DNA from: Butyricimonas sp. Marseille-P3923
Lineage (GTDB): Bacteria; Bacteroidota; Bacteroidia; Bacteroidales; Marinifilaceae
Direction of reading: 5' to 3'
Assembly: GCF_900184685.1 (NCBI RefSeq)
Contig: NZ_FXXL01000005.1
Span: forward strand, 372,001-436,000
Length of the DNA: 64,000 nucleotides
Shown: piece after piece, positions 44,069 through 53,913 of the stretch
Layout of the letters: the number at the start of each line of letters is the position of its first letter
How positions within the stretch are numbered: the first letter of the stretch is position 1
The notes under the pieces: model-generated
Told to the model about the DNA's origin: nothing
The model's database searches: none
The model's input: only the letters and a program-made list of their open reading frames with translations
Program-made: the position numbers and the translations under genes

Positions 44069-45499
44069 CTACTTATCCCGTCGCGGGCGATCGATATTCT
44101 CTATTGATAAATTCATCTCCCGTTCTTTCTGTGGTATCGGCAAAGTATAAGCAGGATCATCCTTTTGTAAGACATATTCAATATAATTACTCGGATTCTC
44201 CGCTGAAGAAAAACGATGTGTAATCTTCGGACGATCCCACCGGCGTAAATCAAACCAACGGAAACCCTCGAAACAGAACTCCATCCGCCGCTCGTTCTTT
44301 ACCAGTGTAAAGGCATCCTCAGCCGTCGTCGCCGTGACCTCGTAATTCTCGGAAATTCGCTTCTCCCGAAGAGCATTAATCTCCCGAAGCGCCTCGGTGG
44401 TCATCCCTTTTGCCGCATACGCCTCTGCCCGGTTCAGATACACCTCTGCCAAACGGAAAGCATGAGGATACATACCATCTGACGTGGAGCCATAATATTT
44501 CATCGGCTTCATTCCTCCTGCACTAAAAAATAGAGTAGAAGTCTTCCGTTCGTCATTTTCCGCATACAAATCCGATAAATCCGTTGACGGAATAAAAGCA
44601 GCACGCCTCAAAGAAGAGTACTGAAAAGCAGCCAAACCACCAGAAGGAGCTTCACCATAAGAAAATAATATTTCATGATTCCCGACATTCAAAAAACGAG
44701 GGATTGCATAGGTCGCCGTCATATCAAATAACACCTTTTCCGTCGAGAGCAGCACAGAATCGGCATAAGCAATCACTTTGTCATAATCCTTCCGGAAAAG
44801 TGCTATTCTGGAAGCCAACAAATAAGAAGTCGGCAAATTCGGACGAAAAATTGTTTTCTCGACTGTCGACACCTTAAAAGCTGCAATTGAAGATATTATA
44901 TCCGCCTCCATTAAGTCATACACCTCTTTTATCGAAGAACGGGACAATGATTTTTCTTCAATACCTGTAGCCCGATTGATTGGTACACAAAAATCTTTAG
45001 CTGCCTGTTTTTCATCGACATACGGCTTGCCATATAAATTAGCCAACATAAAATAAGACCAAGCACGCAAAAAATAAGCCTCACCCGCCAAATCCATTTT
45101 CTCCACATGTGTTCCCTCCATTTCATCCAAAGCCTCCAATATAATATTAGCAATCAATATTCTATGGTAATATTCACCCCATGCATTGTCTTCCAACAAA
45201 GAATTGTCCTGCTGAATCTCTGGATATTCCTGCCAAGTGTAATAAGACCAAAATTTACGAGCATCCACACTCGTTTCATAAGGTCTTTTTATATTAATAA
45301 TTTCGTCGGCATCATCTGTCATAATATCCAGATATTCACAAAGGACAACCTTATTGTTCAAACCTTCACCATACAAAAATTCCTTGTAATTCTGCACAGT
45401 CTTGGGAATCATCAAATCTTGAGAATTTTCCTCCAGAAAATCGCTACATCCACCCAGTAACATTCCCGTTACGATAATATATATAAGTATCTTCATCAC
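44069..45499 (-). CDS. RagB/SusD-family nutrient-binding lipoprotein (locus 2)
   Basis: 476 residues; lipobox LGGC then SDFLEENSQDLMIPKTVQNYKEFLYG. The helical core is YHRILIANIILEALDEMEGTHVEKMDLAGEAYFLRAWSYFMLANLYGKPY. The conserved C-terminal pattern is PHAFRLAEVYLNRAEAYAAKGMTTEALREINALREKRISENYE followed by NERRMEFCFEGFRWFDLRRWDRP, typical of SusD-like proteins of the non-glycan (RagB) type. It ends in YTLPIPQKEREMN. Eight bases from susC, translated with it. The ligand cannot be told. Confidence 0.92.
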   Translation of the reverse strand: MMKILIYIIVTGMLLGGCSDFLEENSQDLMIPKTVQNYKEFLYGEGLNNKVVLCEYLDIMTDDADEIINIKRPYETSVDARKFWSYYTWQEYPEIQQDNSLLEDNAWGEYYHRILIANIILEALDEMEGTHVEKMDLAGEAYFLRAWSYFMLANLYGKPYVDEKQAAKDFCVPINRATGIEEKSLSRSSIKEVYDLMEADIISSIAAFKVSTVEKTIFRPNLPTSYLLASRIALFRKDYDKVIAYADSVLLSTEKVLFDMTATYAIPRFLNVGNHEILFSYGEAPSGGLAAFQYSSLRRAAFIPSTDLSDLYAENDERKTSTLFFSAGGMKPMKYYGSTSDGMYPHAFRLAEVYLNRAEAYAAKGMTTEALREINALREKRISENYEVTATTAEDAFTLVKNERRMEFCFEGFRWFDLRRWDRPKITHRFSSAENPSNYIEYVLQKDDPAYTLPIPQKEREMNLSIENIDRPRRDK

Positions 45500-45507
45500 A
45501 AACCTAT

Positions 45508-48500
45508 TTAGAATGAAACATTTAATCTCAACGAGTATCCCCTCTGTGGCGGGACTGTACCCGAGCCCATGGTTACTTGTTCCGGATCACGTCCTTTCAA
45601 ATCCTTGCTTTTAATCACGAAAAGATTGCTCACGTCAAAACTTAAGCTGGCAGCCGAGATATAAAACTTTTGTAACCATTCCGGGGCAACATCATAACGA
45701 AGACTCAAAGAACGGCAACGGAGAAAATCCCCCGAAACCACCCTTAAATCGCTTTTATTATACATATCCCAACGATTATTGGCTATCGGATATTTTCTCT
45801 CGTAAGTAGTAAATGCCATTGCATCATCCGACAATGCCGGGATAACCGTCTTATCCCCCGGTTCACGCCAACGATGCACAAACTCGCTGGACATATTTTG
45901 CTGCGGGAACGGCAATGCCTGTCCCGACTCGTAATAAAGATTATTCAACCGAACTTTATTCCCCAAAGCGAAGGAAAAGTTTGCATTCATCGTCAAACGT
46001 TTAAATCTCAAGTTCGTTGAAAAACCACCCGACAGAGTCGGCTCACGCCGTCCCGCGTACACGAATGCCGCATCGAAAGCCTCTTCCTGCGTAACAATAA
46101 CAACCTCCCCGTCCTCATTCTTTTCCGACTCCCCGTAGAACGTGGGTAATCCCTCGTCATTCAACCCCTTGAAACGATAAGCGTAGAAACTGTTTATTGA
46201 TTTCCCGTTACGAACCAAAGTCCCGTTCACGTAATCACTCCATGTCACGGACAGCTCTTCTCCGGCATTCTTCACCTTATTATAATTTTTTGCCGTGTTG
46301 AACGAAAAACTCCAGTTCCAATCCTTTCCCCGGACAGGATTCACGTTAACACTTAACTCCCACCCGCTGTTATTCACATCACCATCATTGATCGCCACGT
46401 AATCAGCACCAGTAGACGGAGCCAACGTTTTTTGCACGACTTGATCCTCGCCTATTTTCTTGTACACTTCTACCGTACCGGACAACAAGGAGCGGAAGAA
46501 AGAAAAATCGACACCTAAATTATAAGATTTTGTCTTTTCCCACTTCAAATTGTCATTGGGCAACTTATATAACGTGGATTCATACTCTTTAGAAATATTA
46601 TCCAAAGCCCCCATCTTGACAATCAGATTCGGCGTTTGATCCGGATGCACATTTCCCTGTATCCCGTAAGACAGACGGAATGCCAGTTCGTCCAGCCATT
46701 CTACAGAAGTCATAAATACCTCATTATGCAGATTCCACTTGGCTGAAGCTGACCAAACCGGCAAGAAACGTACACTTTTATCTTGTCCGAATTTATTGGA
46801 ACCGTCTGTACGAATATTAAAATTTGCGATATAACGATCGCCATAGGAATAAGTGAACGTACCGTACCACGACACGATATTCGTCAGGTTATCCGTAATC
46901 ACATCCGGAGTCTTAGCCACCTTCTCTGCATATCCTTTCCATGTAGCCAAGTCTATATTCACAAACTTCTTTCCCCGTTCCGGCAAATATCCCCATTGCG
47001 TGGATTTCAGCGCATCGTACTTCGAGGAAGTAACCTCATTCCCGACCATAGCGGACAACTGATGTTCTCCCCAAGACTCATGATAAGCAAAACTGTTACG
47101 TATCGTGTACCTCGTGTTTCTTGTATCCTCCTTCACCAGCTCTCCTCCCATCGGGATCAAACACTTCGCGGCAAAATCACGGCTTACCTCCGCGGGGAGC
47201 GGTGTCCCGTAAGGAGTACCCCGTTGCTGAGAAACATAATAAGACTTCTCGCTTGCCCAATAAGTCTGATAATTATTGTTCGTCGTCAACCCGATAATAG
47301 AACTAAATTTCAAGCTGGGCATAATATTCCAATCCAAGGAAATATCAAATCTCAAAGCTTGATTCTTCACGGTCGAACCACTTTCCTTCAACTCGTTTAA
47401 AACATTAAAAGGAATATTTTCCGAAATCCCGAAAGCATTGTCATAATAAAACAATTCACCTTCCCCGTCATACACGGGAATCGCTCTTGATGTTTGTGCC
47501 GCATACTGGTAGACATCAATGGAATTATGAGGTCGTTTCGTGTTTGTCAACGCCCCACTCATATTCATTCCCACTTTAAAATTAGGAGTAAACCGGGTGT
47601 TTACCTTAATCAACGCGTTAAAGCGATCCAGATCCTCTTTTTTGTTTACACTCTGGTCATTCGCGTAACCGACAGAGAAATAGTAATCCGTGTTATCCGT
47701 TGCCCCGGATACAGCTATCGCGTGTTGATGACTAACGGACGTCCGGAACAACAAATCATACCAATCCGTGTTTAATTCTTTCAAATCTTTCACTTTATAA
47801 CGGAACTCATCATACGACAGCTTACCGTTCCACAAATCCATCAATGCACCTTCATACCCCATGCTTGTTGGCTGGAACGTGTAAAACTGTAATCCTTTCC
47901 GATGCATCTCCTCCGACAACTCCACCCGTTCTTCCGAATCCATCAAGCGCATCACTTTATAAGAAGGCGGCGTCATAACCGAAATTCCCCCGGCATAATT
48001 AATTCTGGGTTTTCCCCTTTTTCCTTTTTTCGTGGTAACCACGATCACGCCGTTTGCTGCCTTCACGCCATAGATAGCCGTAGCACTCGCGTCTTTCAAA
48101 ATATCAACCCGTTCAATATCATTCGGGTTCAGGCTGGAAATAGCGTTCCCTATCAGATTCACCCGATCCATACTGTTCAATTCCTCCGTAGAAAGTTGTA
48201 CCGGTTCATCCAGAATAATACCATCCACTACCCACACGGGTTCCCGGTTTCCCGTGATAGAAGAAGATCCCCTAATCCGAATTTTCGGGGCGGCTCCCGG
48301 CGTCGATGTTTGATTCAAAACGGCGACTCCTGCCAGACGCCCTTGTAACATCTGATCAATGGAAATAGCATTTCCCCCTATCAAATCCTCCCCCTTGATC
48401 GAGGCTATGGAACTGGATAATTTCCGTTTGTCAATCTCTTGATACCCCGTCACCACCACTTCATCCATCTGTTCCACCGACTCCTTCAACACAACCTTCA

Positions 48501-49095
48501 TGAACGCTGTATCCGCTTTTACCTCCTTGCTCTCCATCCCGACAAAAGAAAATACCAAAAAGATATCTTCCCCGGCAGGCACATCCAGTTTAAAAGCACC
48601 CTCGACATCGGTCACCGTACCCATTCCCGTTCCCTTGATCACGATACTTACTCCCGGTAATCTAATCCCCTTCTCATCAACCACCATACCCCGCACCTCT
48701 TTTTTCTTCGCTTTAGACTCCATTACCGTTTTCGGGCGGGTAATGACCAACACGTACCCTTGTGTCACCTCGTACCCGTAAGGCAAATGTTCAAATATTT
48801 TTTCCAACGCTGTTTCCAGCGACACTTGATTCAGTTCGACACTAACCCTCTGCCGAACATCCACTTCCCGGCTATTATACATGAAATAAAAACCGGTCTG
48901 CGCTTTGATTTCACGAAACACCTCTTTCAACGTCTGATCCGAAAACTTGGCACTTACAACCTGCTGTGCCACACTTCCGGCAGAAAGATGCAAAGCAAAA
49001 ACAAGCATTAGTAAACTCGTTAATTTCATAATCCTCATGATTTTATTTGCACATTTCCCTCGTGCAAATTCATACCACTTACTTCTTTTTTTCAT
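45508..49095 (-). CDS. SusC/RagA TonB-linked outer membrane transporter (locus 2)
   Basis: 1195 residues. After a signal peptide region (KLTSLLMLVFALHLSAGSVAQQ) comes an STN domain (VSAKFSDQTLKEVFREIKAQTGFYFMYNSREVDVRQRVSVELNQVSLETALEKIFEHL). Next are a CarboxypepD_reg-like domain (VRGMVVDEKGIRLPGVSIVIKGTGMGTVTDVEGAFKL), a TonB-box-like DEVVVTGYQE and the plug (ERVDILKDASATAIYGVKAANGVIVVTTKKGKRGKPRINYAGGISV). The rest is a barrel ending in GYSLRLNVSF. The start gives a long basic leader before the signal peptide; the ATG at 49038 (MRIMKLTS, or 49029 MKLTS) would be an alternative. The STN domain again implies signalling to the upstream FecR. Confidence 0.92.
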   Translation of the reverse strand: MKKRSKWYEFARGKCANKIMRIMKLTSLLMLVFALHLSAGSVAQQVVSAKFSDQTLKEVFREIKAQTGFYFMYNSREVDVRQRVSVELNQVSLETALEKIFEHLPYGYEVTQGYVLVITRPKTVMESKAKKKEVRGMVVDEKGIRLPGVSIVIKGTGMGTVTDVEGAFKLDVPAGEDIFLVFSFVGMESKEVKADTAFMKVVLKESVEQMDEVVVTGYQEIDKRKLSSSIASIKGEDLIGGNAISIDQMLQGRLAGVAVLNQTSTPGAAPKIRIRGSSSITGNREPVWVVDGIILDEPVQLSTEELNSMDRVNLIGNAISSLNPNDIERVDILKDASATAIYGVKAANGVIVVTTKKGKRGKPRINYAGGISVMTPPSYKVMRLMDSEERVELSEEMHRKGLQFYTFQPTSMGYEGALMDLWNGKLSYDEFRYKVKDLKELNTDWYDLLFRTSVSHQHAIAVSGATDNTDYYFSVGYANDQSVNKKEDLDRFNALIKVNTRFTPNFKVGMNMSGALTNTKRPHNSIDVYQYAAQTSRAIPVYDGEGELFYYDNAFGISENIPFNVLNELKESGSTVKNQALRFDISLDWNIMPSLKFSSIIGLTTNNNYQTYWASEKSYYVSQQRGTPYGTPLPAEVSRDFAAKCLIPMGGELVKEDTRNTRYTIRNSFAYHESWGEHQLSAMVGNEVTSSKYDALKSTQWGYLPERGKKFVNIDLATWKGYAEKVAKTPDVITDNLTNIVSWYGTFTYSYGDRYIANFNIRTDGSNKFGQDKSVRFLPVWSASAKWNLHNEVFMTSVEWLDELAFRLSYGIQGNVHPDQTPNLIVKMGALDNISKEYESTLYKLPNDNLKWEKTKSYNLGVDFSFFRSLLSGTVEVYKKIGEDQVVQKTLAPSTGADYVAINDGDVNNSGWELSVNVNPVRGKDWNWSFSFNTAKNYNKVKNAGEELSVTWSDYVNGTLVRNGKSINSFYAYRFKGLNDEGLPTFYGESEKNEDGEVVIVTQEEAFDAAFVYAGRREPTLSGGFSTNLRFKRLTMNANFSFALGNKVRLNNLYYESGQALPFPQQNMSSEFVHRWREPGDKTVIPALSDDAMAFTTYERKYPIANNRWDMYNKSDLRVVSGDFLRCRSLSLRYDVAPEWLQKFYISAASLSFDVSNLFVIKSKDLKGRDPEQVTMGSGTVPPQRGYSLRLNVSF

Positions 49096-49147
49096 AACTT
49101 TGTTTTTTACATTTAAATCTATTCCTGTTTAGCCGACAGGATATTTC

Positions 49148-49172
49148 AAAGGAGTGTTAGCCGCACTCCTTT
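49148..49172 (-). terminator. Hairpin between fecR and susC, locus 2
   Basis: A 9-bp stem AAAGGAGTG / CACTCCTTT with a 7-base loop, whose outer base pair overlaps the last base of the fecR stop codon; no long T run follows. Confidence 0.7.
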
Positions 49173-50317
49173 CATTCTTTATAAATCGTAATCACCTCCT
49201 TCCCGAGCTCGAAACGCACCCCCGAAAGTTTCTCTATCATCTCCAAGACGACATTCAACGGACGATGACGATCGGCAGCTCCCGTGAACGTAATCTCTCG
49301 CAGTGACGAATCGGTATAAACAAATGACACATCATACCAGCGTTCCAATTGTCCCGTGATCTCTCCAAGACTCATCTCTTCAAACTCAAATATTCCCGAG
49401 ATCCACGCTATAAAAATACCTGCATCCACCTTCCTTACGTCAATACCGTTCGCCCCGGACAACGATTGTTCCCCCGGATTTAATATCAAGGAATCACCGC
49501 TCGCGAACACTTGCACCCGTCCGTTAACCAGTGTCGTGACAACATCTTTCTGCCCGTCATATGCCATGATATTAAACTTCGTTCCCAATACCGAGATCCG
49601 AGAATCTCCACATGTTACCCGGAAAGGTTGGCTTTCATTTCCAGTGACTTCAAAATAAGCCTCCCCCTTCAATCGTACATCCCTAAAAATCCCTCCCATA
49701 GAAACAGGATAAGTCAACTCGGACTCCGAATTAAGCCATACCTTCGTCCCGTCAGCCAAACACAGGTAATACTCTCCCCCCCGGGGTACACGTATCGTGT
49801 TCAACACGCTCTCTCCCGCCGTTTCACTCTCTAAATAATGAATACCCCCTTCCTCTCCTTTCCTTATAACCACCCCGTTTACCTCCTTCAAGGACATCAT
49901 CGAATCTGCCGATAACCGCACACACCTTCCATCCGACAACTGCAACACGGCCTTGGTTGAGCCGGGCTCCACCGTAATTACATCTCTACCTGAAAACATC
50001 CCACCCCTCATGTATAAAAATACGCTTACGACCATGAATAACACCAGCGAGGCCACATACGGGTAATAACGCATAATACGCTTTTTCCTTCCCGTACCCG
50101 TTATTCTTCGTGTCAATCGATGCCAAGCCTCTCGCTCGTCCAGAGTATCATAAAACACAGTTTGCCTCACCTTCCGGTACTTTCCCAGATAATCCCGAAA
50201 AATCTCCCGATGCCTTTGGTCTTCATCTAACCAGATCTCTAATTCAGAACAATCCGAAGCCGTCAATTCATCCTTACAATATAGAATAACCAACTCAATA
50301 ATTCTCTTATCATCCAT
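49172..50317 (-). CDS. FecR-family anti-sigma factor (locus 2)
   Basis: 381 residues: cytoplasmic anti-sigma region (KRIIELVILYCKDELTASDCSELEIWLDEDQRHREIFRDYL), one membrane helix (YYPYVASLVLFMVVSVFLYMRG), then a periplasmic FecR domain. This includes TIRVPRGGEYYLCLADGTKVWLNSESELTYPVSMGGIFRDVRLKGEAYFEVTGNESQPFRV and ISVLGTKFNIMAYDGQ. A C-terminal DUF4974 has WISGIFEFEEMSLGEITGQLERWYDVSFVYTDSSLREITFTG. It holds the locus-2 sigma factor until SusC signals. It starts 77 bases after the sigma gene. Confidence 0.9.
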   Translation of the reverse strand: MDDKRIIELVILYCKDELTASDCSELEIWLDEDQRHREIFRDYLGKYRKVRQTVFYDTLDEREAWHRLTRRITGTGRKKRIMRYYPYVASLVLFMVVSVFLYMRGGMFSGRDVITVEPGSTKAVLQLSDGRCVRLSADSMMSLKEVNGVVIRKGEEGGIHYLESETAGESVLNTIRVPRGGEYYLCLADGTKVWLNSESELTYPVSMGGIFRDVRLKGEAYFEVTGNESQPFRVTCGDSRISVLGTKFNIMAYDGQKDVVTTLVNGRVQVFASGDSLILNPGEQSLSGANGIDVRKVDAGIFIAWISGIFEFEEMSLGEITGQLERWYDVSFVYTDSSLREITFTGAADRHRPLNVVLEMIEKLSGVRFELGKEVITIYKE

Positions 50318-50393
50318 TAGCAGTACTTTTTACTACCTAAAGCCTAAAAAGGCAAAAATGGGTGAACGAAAAAGCAAAAAAAAAAGAAATATT

Positions 50394-50939
50394 TTACCGA
50401 ATCATCATCAGAACAATGATACTCAATGAAGTACGCAATTGTTTTATCGCCCTTGCAAGATGTGTTTTTATCGTATTCACGGATAGATTCAACTGTTCGG
50501 CGGCTTCTTTATACTTCATATCTTTCAAAACAATCGCTTCAAACACCTTCCGGCATTGCTCCGGCAATTTCTCAATCTCCGCGTACAACCTCTCCTTCTC
50601 CTCTTCCATCTCACCGGGAGTACACCTATCTTCAAGCAAATCCTCGTAATTCTCGATACCGTCAAAATGATACCTTCTTCTACTTTTTATTAATTTAATA
50701 CAATTATGCTGCACGGAAGAAAACAAATACGCCCGCAAAGACCCTTGGAACTCCATCTTTCCCCGCCGCTCCCAAAACTTCACGAAAAGCTCCTGAATCA
50801 AATCCTCTGCCTCCTCGTAAGAATCAATAAAATTCAAAGCAAAAACGCACAAGGGCTTATAATACAGAGAAAACAAACCTTCCAATCCGGCTTCATCACC
50901 TTGATTGAGCTTTATTAATATTTCCTTCTCATCCGGCAT
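50394..50939 (-). CDS. ECF-type RNA polymerase sigma-70 factor (locus 2)
   Basis: 181 residues from the ATG at 50939 (50945 is also in frame). Region 2: GLEGLFSLYYKPLCVFALNFIDSYEEAEDLIQELFVKFWERRG. Region 4: IEKLPEQCRKVFEAIVLKDMKYKEAAEQLNLSVNTIKTHLARAIKQL. FecI-like, partner of the adjoining FecR. A -7-like element (TATTTTTG, minus strand, 50986-50979) lies 40 bases before the start and argues against the longer open frame to 50981. Confidence 0.9.
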   Translation of the reverse strand: MPDEKEILIKLNQGDEAGLEGLFSLYYKPLCVFALNFIDSYEEAEDLIQELFVKFWERRGKMEFQGSLRAYLFSSVQHNCIKLIKSRRRYHFDGIENYEDLLEDRCTPGEMEEEKERLYAEIEKLPEQCRKVFEAIVLKDMKYKEAAEQLNLSVNTIKTHLARAIKQLRTSLSIIVLMMIR

Positions 50940-50978
50940 CACCATATATAAATACGTTCTAAACAACCACCGAAGAAA

Positions 50979-50986
50979 CAAAAATA
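50979..50986 (-). promoter_or_regulatory. Candidate -7 element of the locus-2 sigma gene
   Basis: TATTTTTG on the minus strand fits TAnnTTTG. The -33 element would lie inside the end of the MmcQ gene and is not clear. Confidence 0.4.
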
Positions 50987-50998
50987 AAGAAAATAGTT

Positions 50999-51379
50999 TT
51001 ACTTGGCAAGAAGTAACAGCATCTCCCGCTCCTTTTTTGTCAAACTTTGAACAACAATACGATAAGATTCAGCGACCAATTCCCTTATCTTGTCATCCGG
51101 TACATCCTGATTAAAATAAACACTGTTCCAATATTTCTTATTCATGTGCCATCCCGGCTTTATCCCCATATATTGAGCCCTCAACTCACCCGCCTCCCCG
51201 GGATCACATTTAATACAACAAAAATCAAACACCTCAATATTCACGAAACAGAACCATTTATCCAGCACGTAGAAGCATAAAACATCACGACTATACCGAT
51301 CAGCTACATTAGGAAACGGCATTTTTTCATGAACGCCCTTAAATGACAGGCAATATTCTCTAAATTCCTCAATATTCAT
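50999..51379 (-). CDS. MmcQ/YjbR-family protein
   Basis: 126-residue small cytoplasmic protein of the MmcQ/YjbR (CyaY-like fold) family. Family blocks: EEFREYCLSFKGVHEKMPFPNVADRYSRDVLCFYVLDKWFCFVNIE, IKCDPGEAGELRAQYMGIKPGWHMNKKYWNSVYFN, and VPDDKIRELVAESYRIVVQSLTKKEREML. These proteins are annotated as DNA-binding on structural grounds only; no function is settled. It is separated from the CysQ-M18 gene by a terminator and lies 60 bases before the sigma gene. Confidence 0.88.
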   Translation of the reverse strand: MNIEEFREYCLSFKGVHEKMPFPNVADRYSRDVLCFYVLDKWFCFVNIEVFDFCCIKCDPGEAGELRAQYMGIKPGWHMNKKYWNSVYFNQDVPDDKIRELVAESYRIVVQSLTKKEREMLLLLAK

Positions 51380-51400
51380 TGCATCCGGATATAAAGAAGA

Positions 51401-51427
51401 AAGGGCTGCCGATTACAGACAACCCTT
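51401..51427 (-). terminator. Terminator of the CysQ-M18 gene
   Basis: A 10-bp stem (51401-51410 with 51418-51427, two G-U pairs) followed on the minus strand by TTCTTCTTT; it lies 21 bases past the stop codon. Confidence 0.7.
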
Positions 51428-51447
51428 CCCAATTAATAACAACAATC

Positions 51448-53637
51448 TTAAATATTATAAAACGTAGTGAAAGCTTTTATCACGTAAGCATTATCCTTCA
51501 CGCCGCCCGTCTCTCGAACGGAGTGCATCGCCCACATCGGATTACCAATATCCACACCGCGCATTTCCATTTGGGAAAGCAAAATATTTCCCAACGTGGA
51601 ACCTCCTGCCATATCCGAGTGATTGACAAACTCTTGACACGGCACTCCGGCCATTTTACAAATCGTCTTGAACACGGCAGCGGAATCACCATCGGTAATA
51701 TACTTCTGGTTAGCGTTAATCTTTATCACCGGACCGCCATTCAACACCGGATGATTCGTCGGGTCATGTTTCTCCACATAATTCGGGTGAAGAGCATGAG
51801 CCATATCGGCAGAAATCATGAAGGAATTATGAATAGCCCGGTACAAATCTTCCGGCTTACCACCCAACCCGAACACGATACGCTCCACGATAGTACGCAG
51901 AATCGGGGAACCGGCTCCCTGTTTCGTCCCGCTTCCCACCTCTTCGTTATCGAAAATAGCGAGTACTTTCGTCTTCCGGCATTTCTCCGAATTTACAAAT
52001 GCCTTCAATCCCGCAAATGCCATCGCCAGATCATCCAACTTCCCGGTAGAAATAAACTCTTCGTTCACACCGAACAGACATCCTTTCTCGAATTCATACA
52101 ACGTCAGATCAAAATCAAGAATATCCTCCTTGTTCACCCCCATCTCCTCGGCAATCAACTTTACCAGATAATTATCCTTCTCGAACGTTTCATTAATCAT
52201 GGCAATCACCGGCAACATATCTTTTTGCTTGCTTAACGGGTTACCCTGATCATTCACGGCACGATTGAAATGGATAGCAATATGCGGAATCACCATCAAC
52301 GGACGGTTGAAATTCACGAATTGCGTCGCGGGCTTCAACGGGTTCAGGCTCTTCAGCATCACGCGCCCCGCCATAGACAACGGACGGTCAAACCACGTGT
52401 ACATGATAGGTCCCCCGTAAACCTCGGTATTCAACTTCAAGTATTGTCCGGCAACAGGCATCTCCGCATTCGGCTTGATCCGGAAAGTGGGAGAATCACT
52501 GTGGGCACAAATAATCTTGAACCCGTCACTGGCAATCTCGCCGCTTCCGATCTCGAAAGCGAAAAGGGACGAGTGATTCTTCGTCACGAAATACTTACCC
52601 CCTTTTTCTATTTGCCACGCTTCCCCGGAAAACAGTTGTTTGAAACCATGATCCAGCAACTCTTTTTTGGCATTCGCCACGGCATGAAAATTTGTCGGAC
52701 TTTCATGTATAAACTCAATCAGTTCTTTTGCTAATTGTTTCTCCATTATATCTTGATTTATTATTTCATTTCTTTGTGCCCCAAGATAATCATTTTTTAC
52801 CTCAACCTCCGCATCAGGAGTCAAAAAAATACGATTACCCCGTTTAATTTCTTCATGTATCCGCTTGCTGAACATGATAAAAGGCGAACTCAGAATATTT
52901 TCTTTATTATACAACACCTCTCCCCCCGTCTCCGCGTTCACGACAAGTCCCCCGGTAGCCGCCACCAACACCTGTCCCGCCGCAACATCCCATTCTGAGC
53001 ATTTCCCGAATTTCGGGCATATATCCACTTTTCCCACTGCCACCATACACTGTTTGGAAGAAGCCCCCAAGGGCATTAATTCCACGTCATACCCCGCCGC
53101 CTTCAACCCATCAATATACTGCATCTCACTCTCCGTCAAATGAAAACGGCTCACCGCCACTCTCAAACGGGACGGAACTTCCATAGAAGCCTCCAACACG
53201 CTTTCCTCCCCATCTCGTGTTATCCCGCGCTCTCCATCCGCGAAAGCCCACAATATTTCCTTATCGCAAATATTATTAATCATCCCGAACACCGGACGCC
53301 CGTCTTCCACCAGAGCGATATTGATACAAAAACGTCCGTTCCGAAAAATAAACTCCTTCGTGCCGTCCAGCGGGTCAACCACCCACACGTACTTCCATTT
53401 TTTCCGTTCATCATAAGAAGGCAACGACGCCTCTTCACTAATCACGGGAATATCCGGATAGAGCTTTTTTAGCGCCCGCACGATAAACTCACTCGACGCC
53501 TTATCCGCCTCCGTGACCGGAGTCATGTCACCTTTTGTTTCTACATGAAAATTTCTTTTCTCGTATATATCCGACACCAGACATCCCGCTTCACAAATAA
53601 TGTCTTGTATATCTGACACTTTAATCCAATCTAACAT
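51448..53637 (-). CDS. In-frame fusion: CysQ-like 3'(2'),5'-bisphosphate nucleotidase and M18 aminopeptidase
   Basis: A 729-residue reading frame. Residues 1-274 are an inositol-monophosphatase-fold CysQ: the metal motifs are ISEEASLPSYDE, VVDPLDGTKEF and CSEWDVAAGQV. It should dephosphorylate PAP/PAPS. Residues about 298-729 are an M18 aminopeptidase (ApeB/DAP2-like): HSDSPTFRIKP, FDNEEVGSGTKQG, SADMAHALHPNY and HSDMAGGSTLG contain the usual zinc and catalytic residues. The joining segment (about 275-297) reads like intergenic DNA translated in frame. The M18 part begins with its own ATG at 52746 (MEKQLAKELIEFIHESP), so it may also be made separately. The start at 53637 gives a normal CysQ beginning; an open extension to 53727 lacks support. 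Confidence 0.85.
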   Translation of the reverse strand: MLDWIKVSDIQDIICEAGCLVSDIYEKRNFHVETKGDMTPVTEADKASSEFIVRALKKLYPDIPVISEEASLPSYDERKKWKYVWVVDPLDGTKEFIFRNGRFCINIALVEDGRPVFGMINNICDKEILWAFADGERGITRDGEESVLEASMEVPSRLRVAVSRFHLTESEMQYIDGLKAAGYDVELMPLGASSKQCMVAVGKVDICPKFGKCSEWDVAAGQVLVAATGGLVVNAETGGEVLYNKENILSSPFIMFSKRIHEEIKRGNRIFLTPDAEVEVKNDYLGAQRNEIINQDIMEKQLAKELIEFIHESPTNFHAVANAKKELLDHGFKQLFSGEAWQIEKGGKYFVTKNHSSLFAFEIGSGEIASDGFKIICAHSDSPTFRIKPNAEMPVAGQYLKLNTEVYGGPIMYTWFDRPLSMAGRVMLKSLNPLKPATQFVNFNRPLMVIPHIAIHFNRAVNDQGNPLSKQKDMLPVIAMINETFEKDNYLVKLIAEEMGVNKEDILDFDLTLYEFEKGCLFGVNEEFISTGKLDDLAMAFAGLKAFVNSEKCRKTKVLAIFDNEEVGSGTKQGAGSPILRTIVERIVFGLGGKPEDLYRAIHNSFMISADMAHALHPNYVEKHDPTNHPVLNGGPVIKINANQKYITDGDSAAVFKTICKMAGVPCQEFVNHSDMAGGSTLGNILLSQMEMRGVDIGNPMWAMHSVRETGGVKDNAYVIKAFTTFYNI

Positions 53638-53899
53638 ACTACTTTTCCTAAAAAAATCTATCTGATAAACATACAAATAATATTCGATTTTCACACCATC
53701 CAATAAAGACTTATTAATAATTAACAAAGAGTATTTACACGAGAATATATCACATCATTCTACAAACCAATACATTAACCATACAACATTTTCACAACAC
53801 ACCATTACCAAGCCATCCAAGCCCGTTTCATTAACCTACATTAACCTCAACAACAACTTTTATTAACATCAAACATTAGTTGGATTCACAAACTACCCC
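53638..53899. other. Gene-free spacer upstream of the CysQ-M18 gene
   Basis: AT-rich, no gene. I see no clear minus-strand promoter for the CysQ-M18 gene. The right part leads into the promoter of a probable small RNA. Confidence 0.4.
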
Positions 53900-53907
53900 T
53901 ATCTTTG
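53900..53907 (+). promoter_or_regulatory. -7 promoter element of a probable small RNA or folB leader
   Basis: TATCTTTG, a strong match to TAnnTTTG. Transcription would start about 53914. Confidence 0.6.
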
Positions 53908-53913
53908 CACCGT

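Noticed and set aside
51379-52236. 285-codon open frame antisense to the M18 part
   Set aside because: Shadow frame with no recognisable features.
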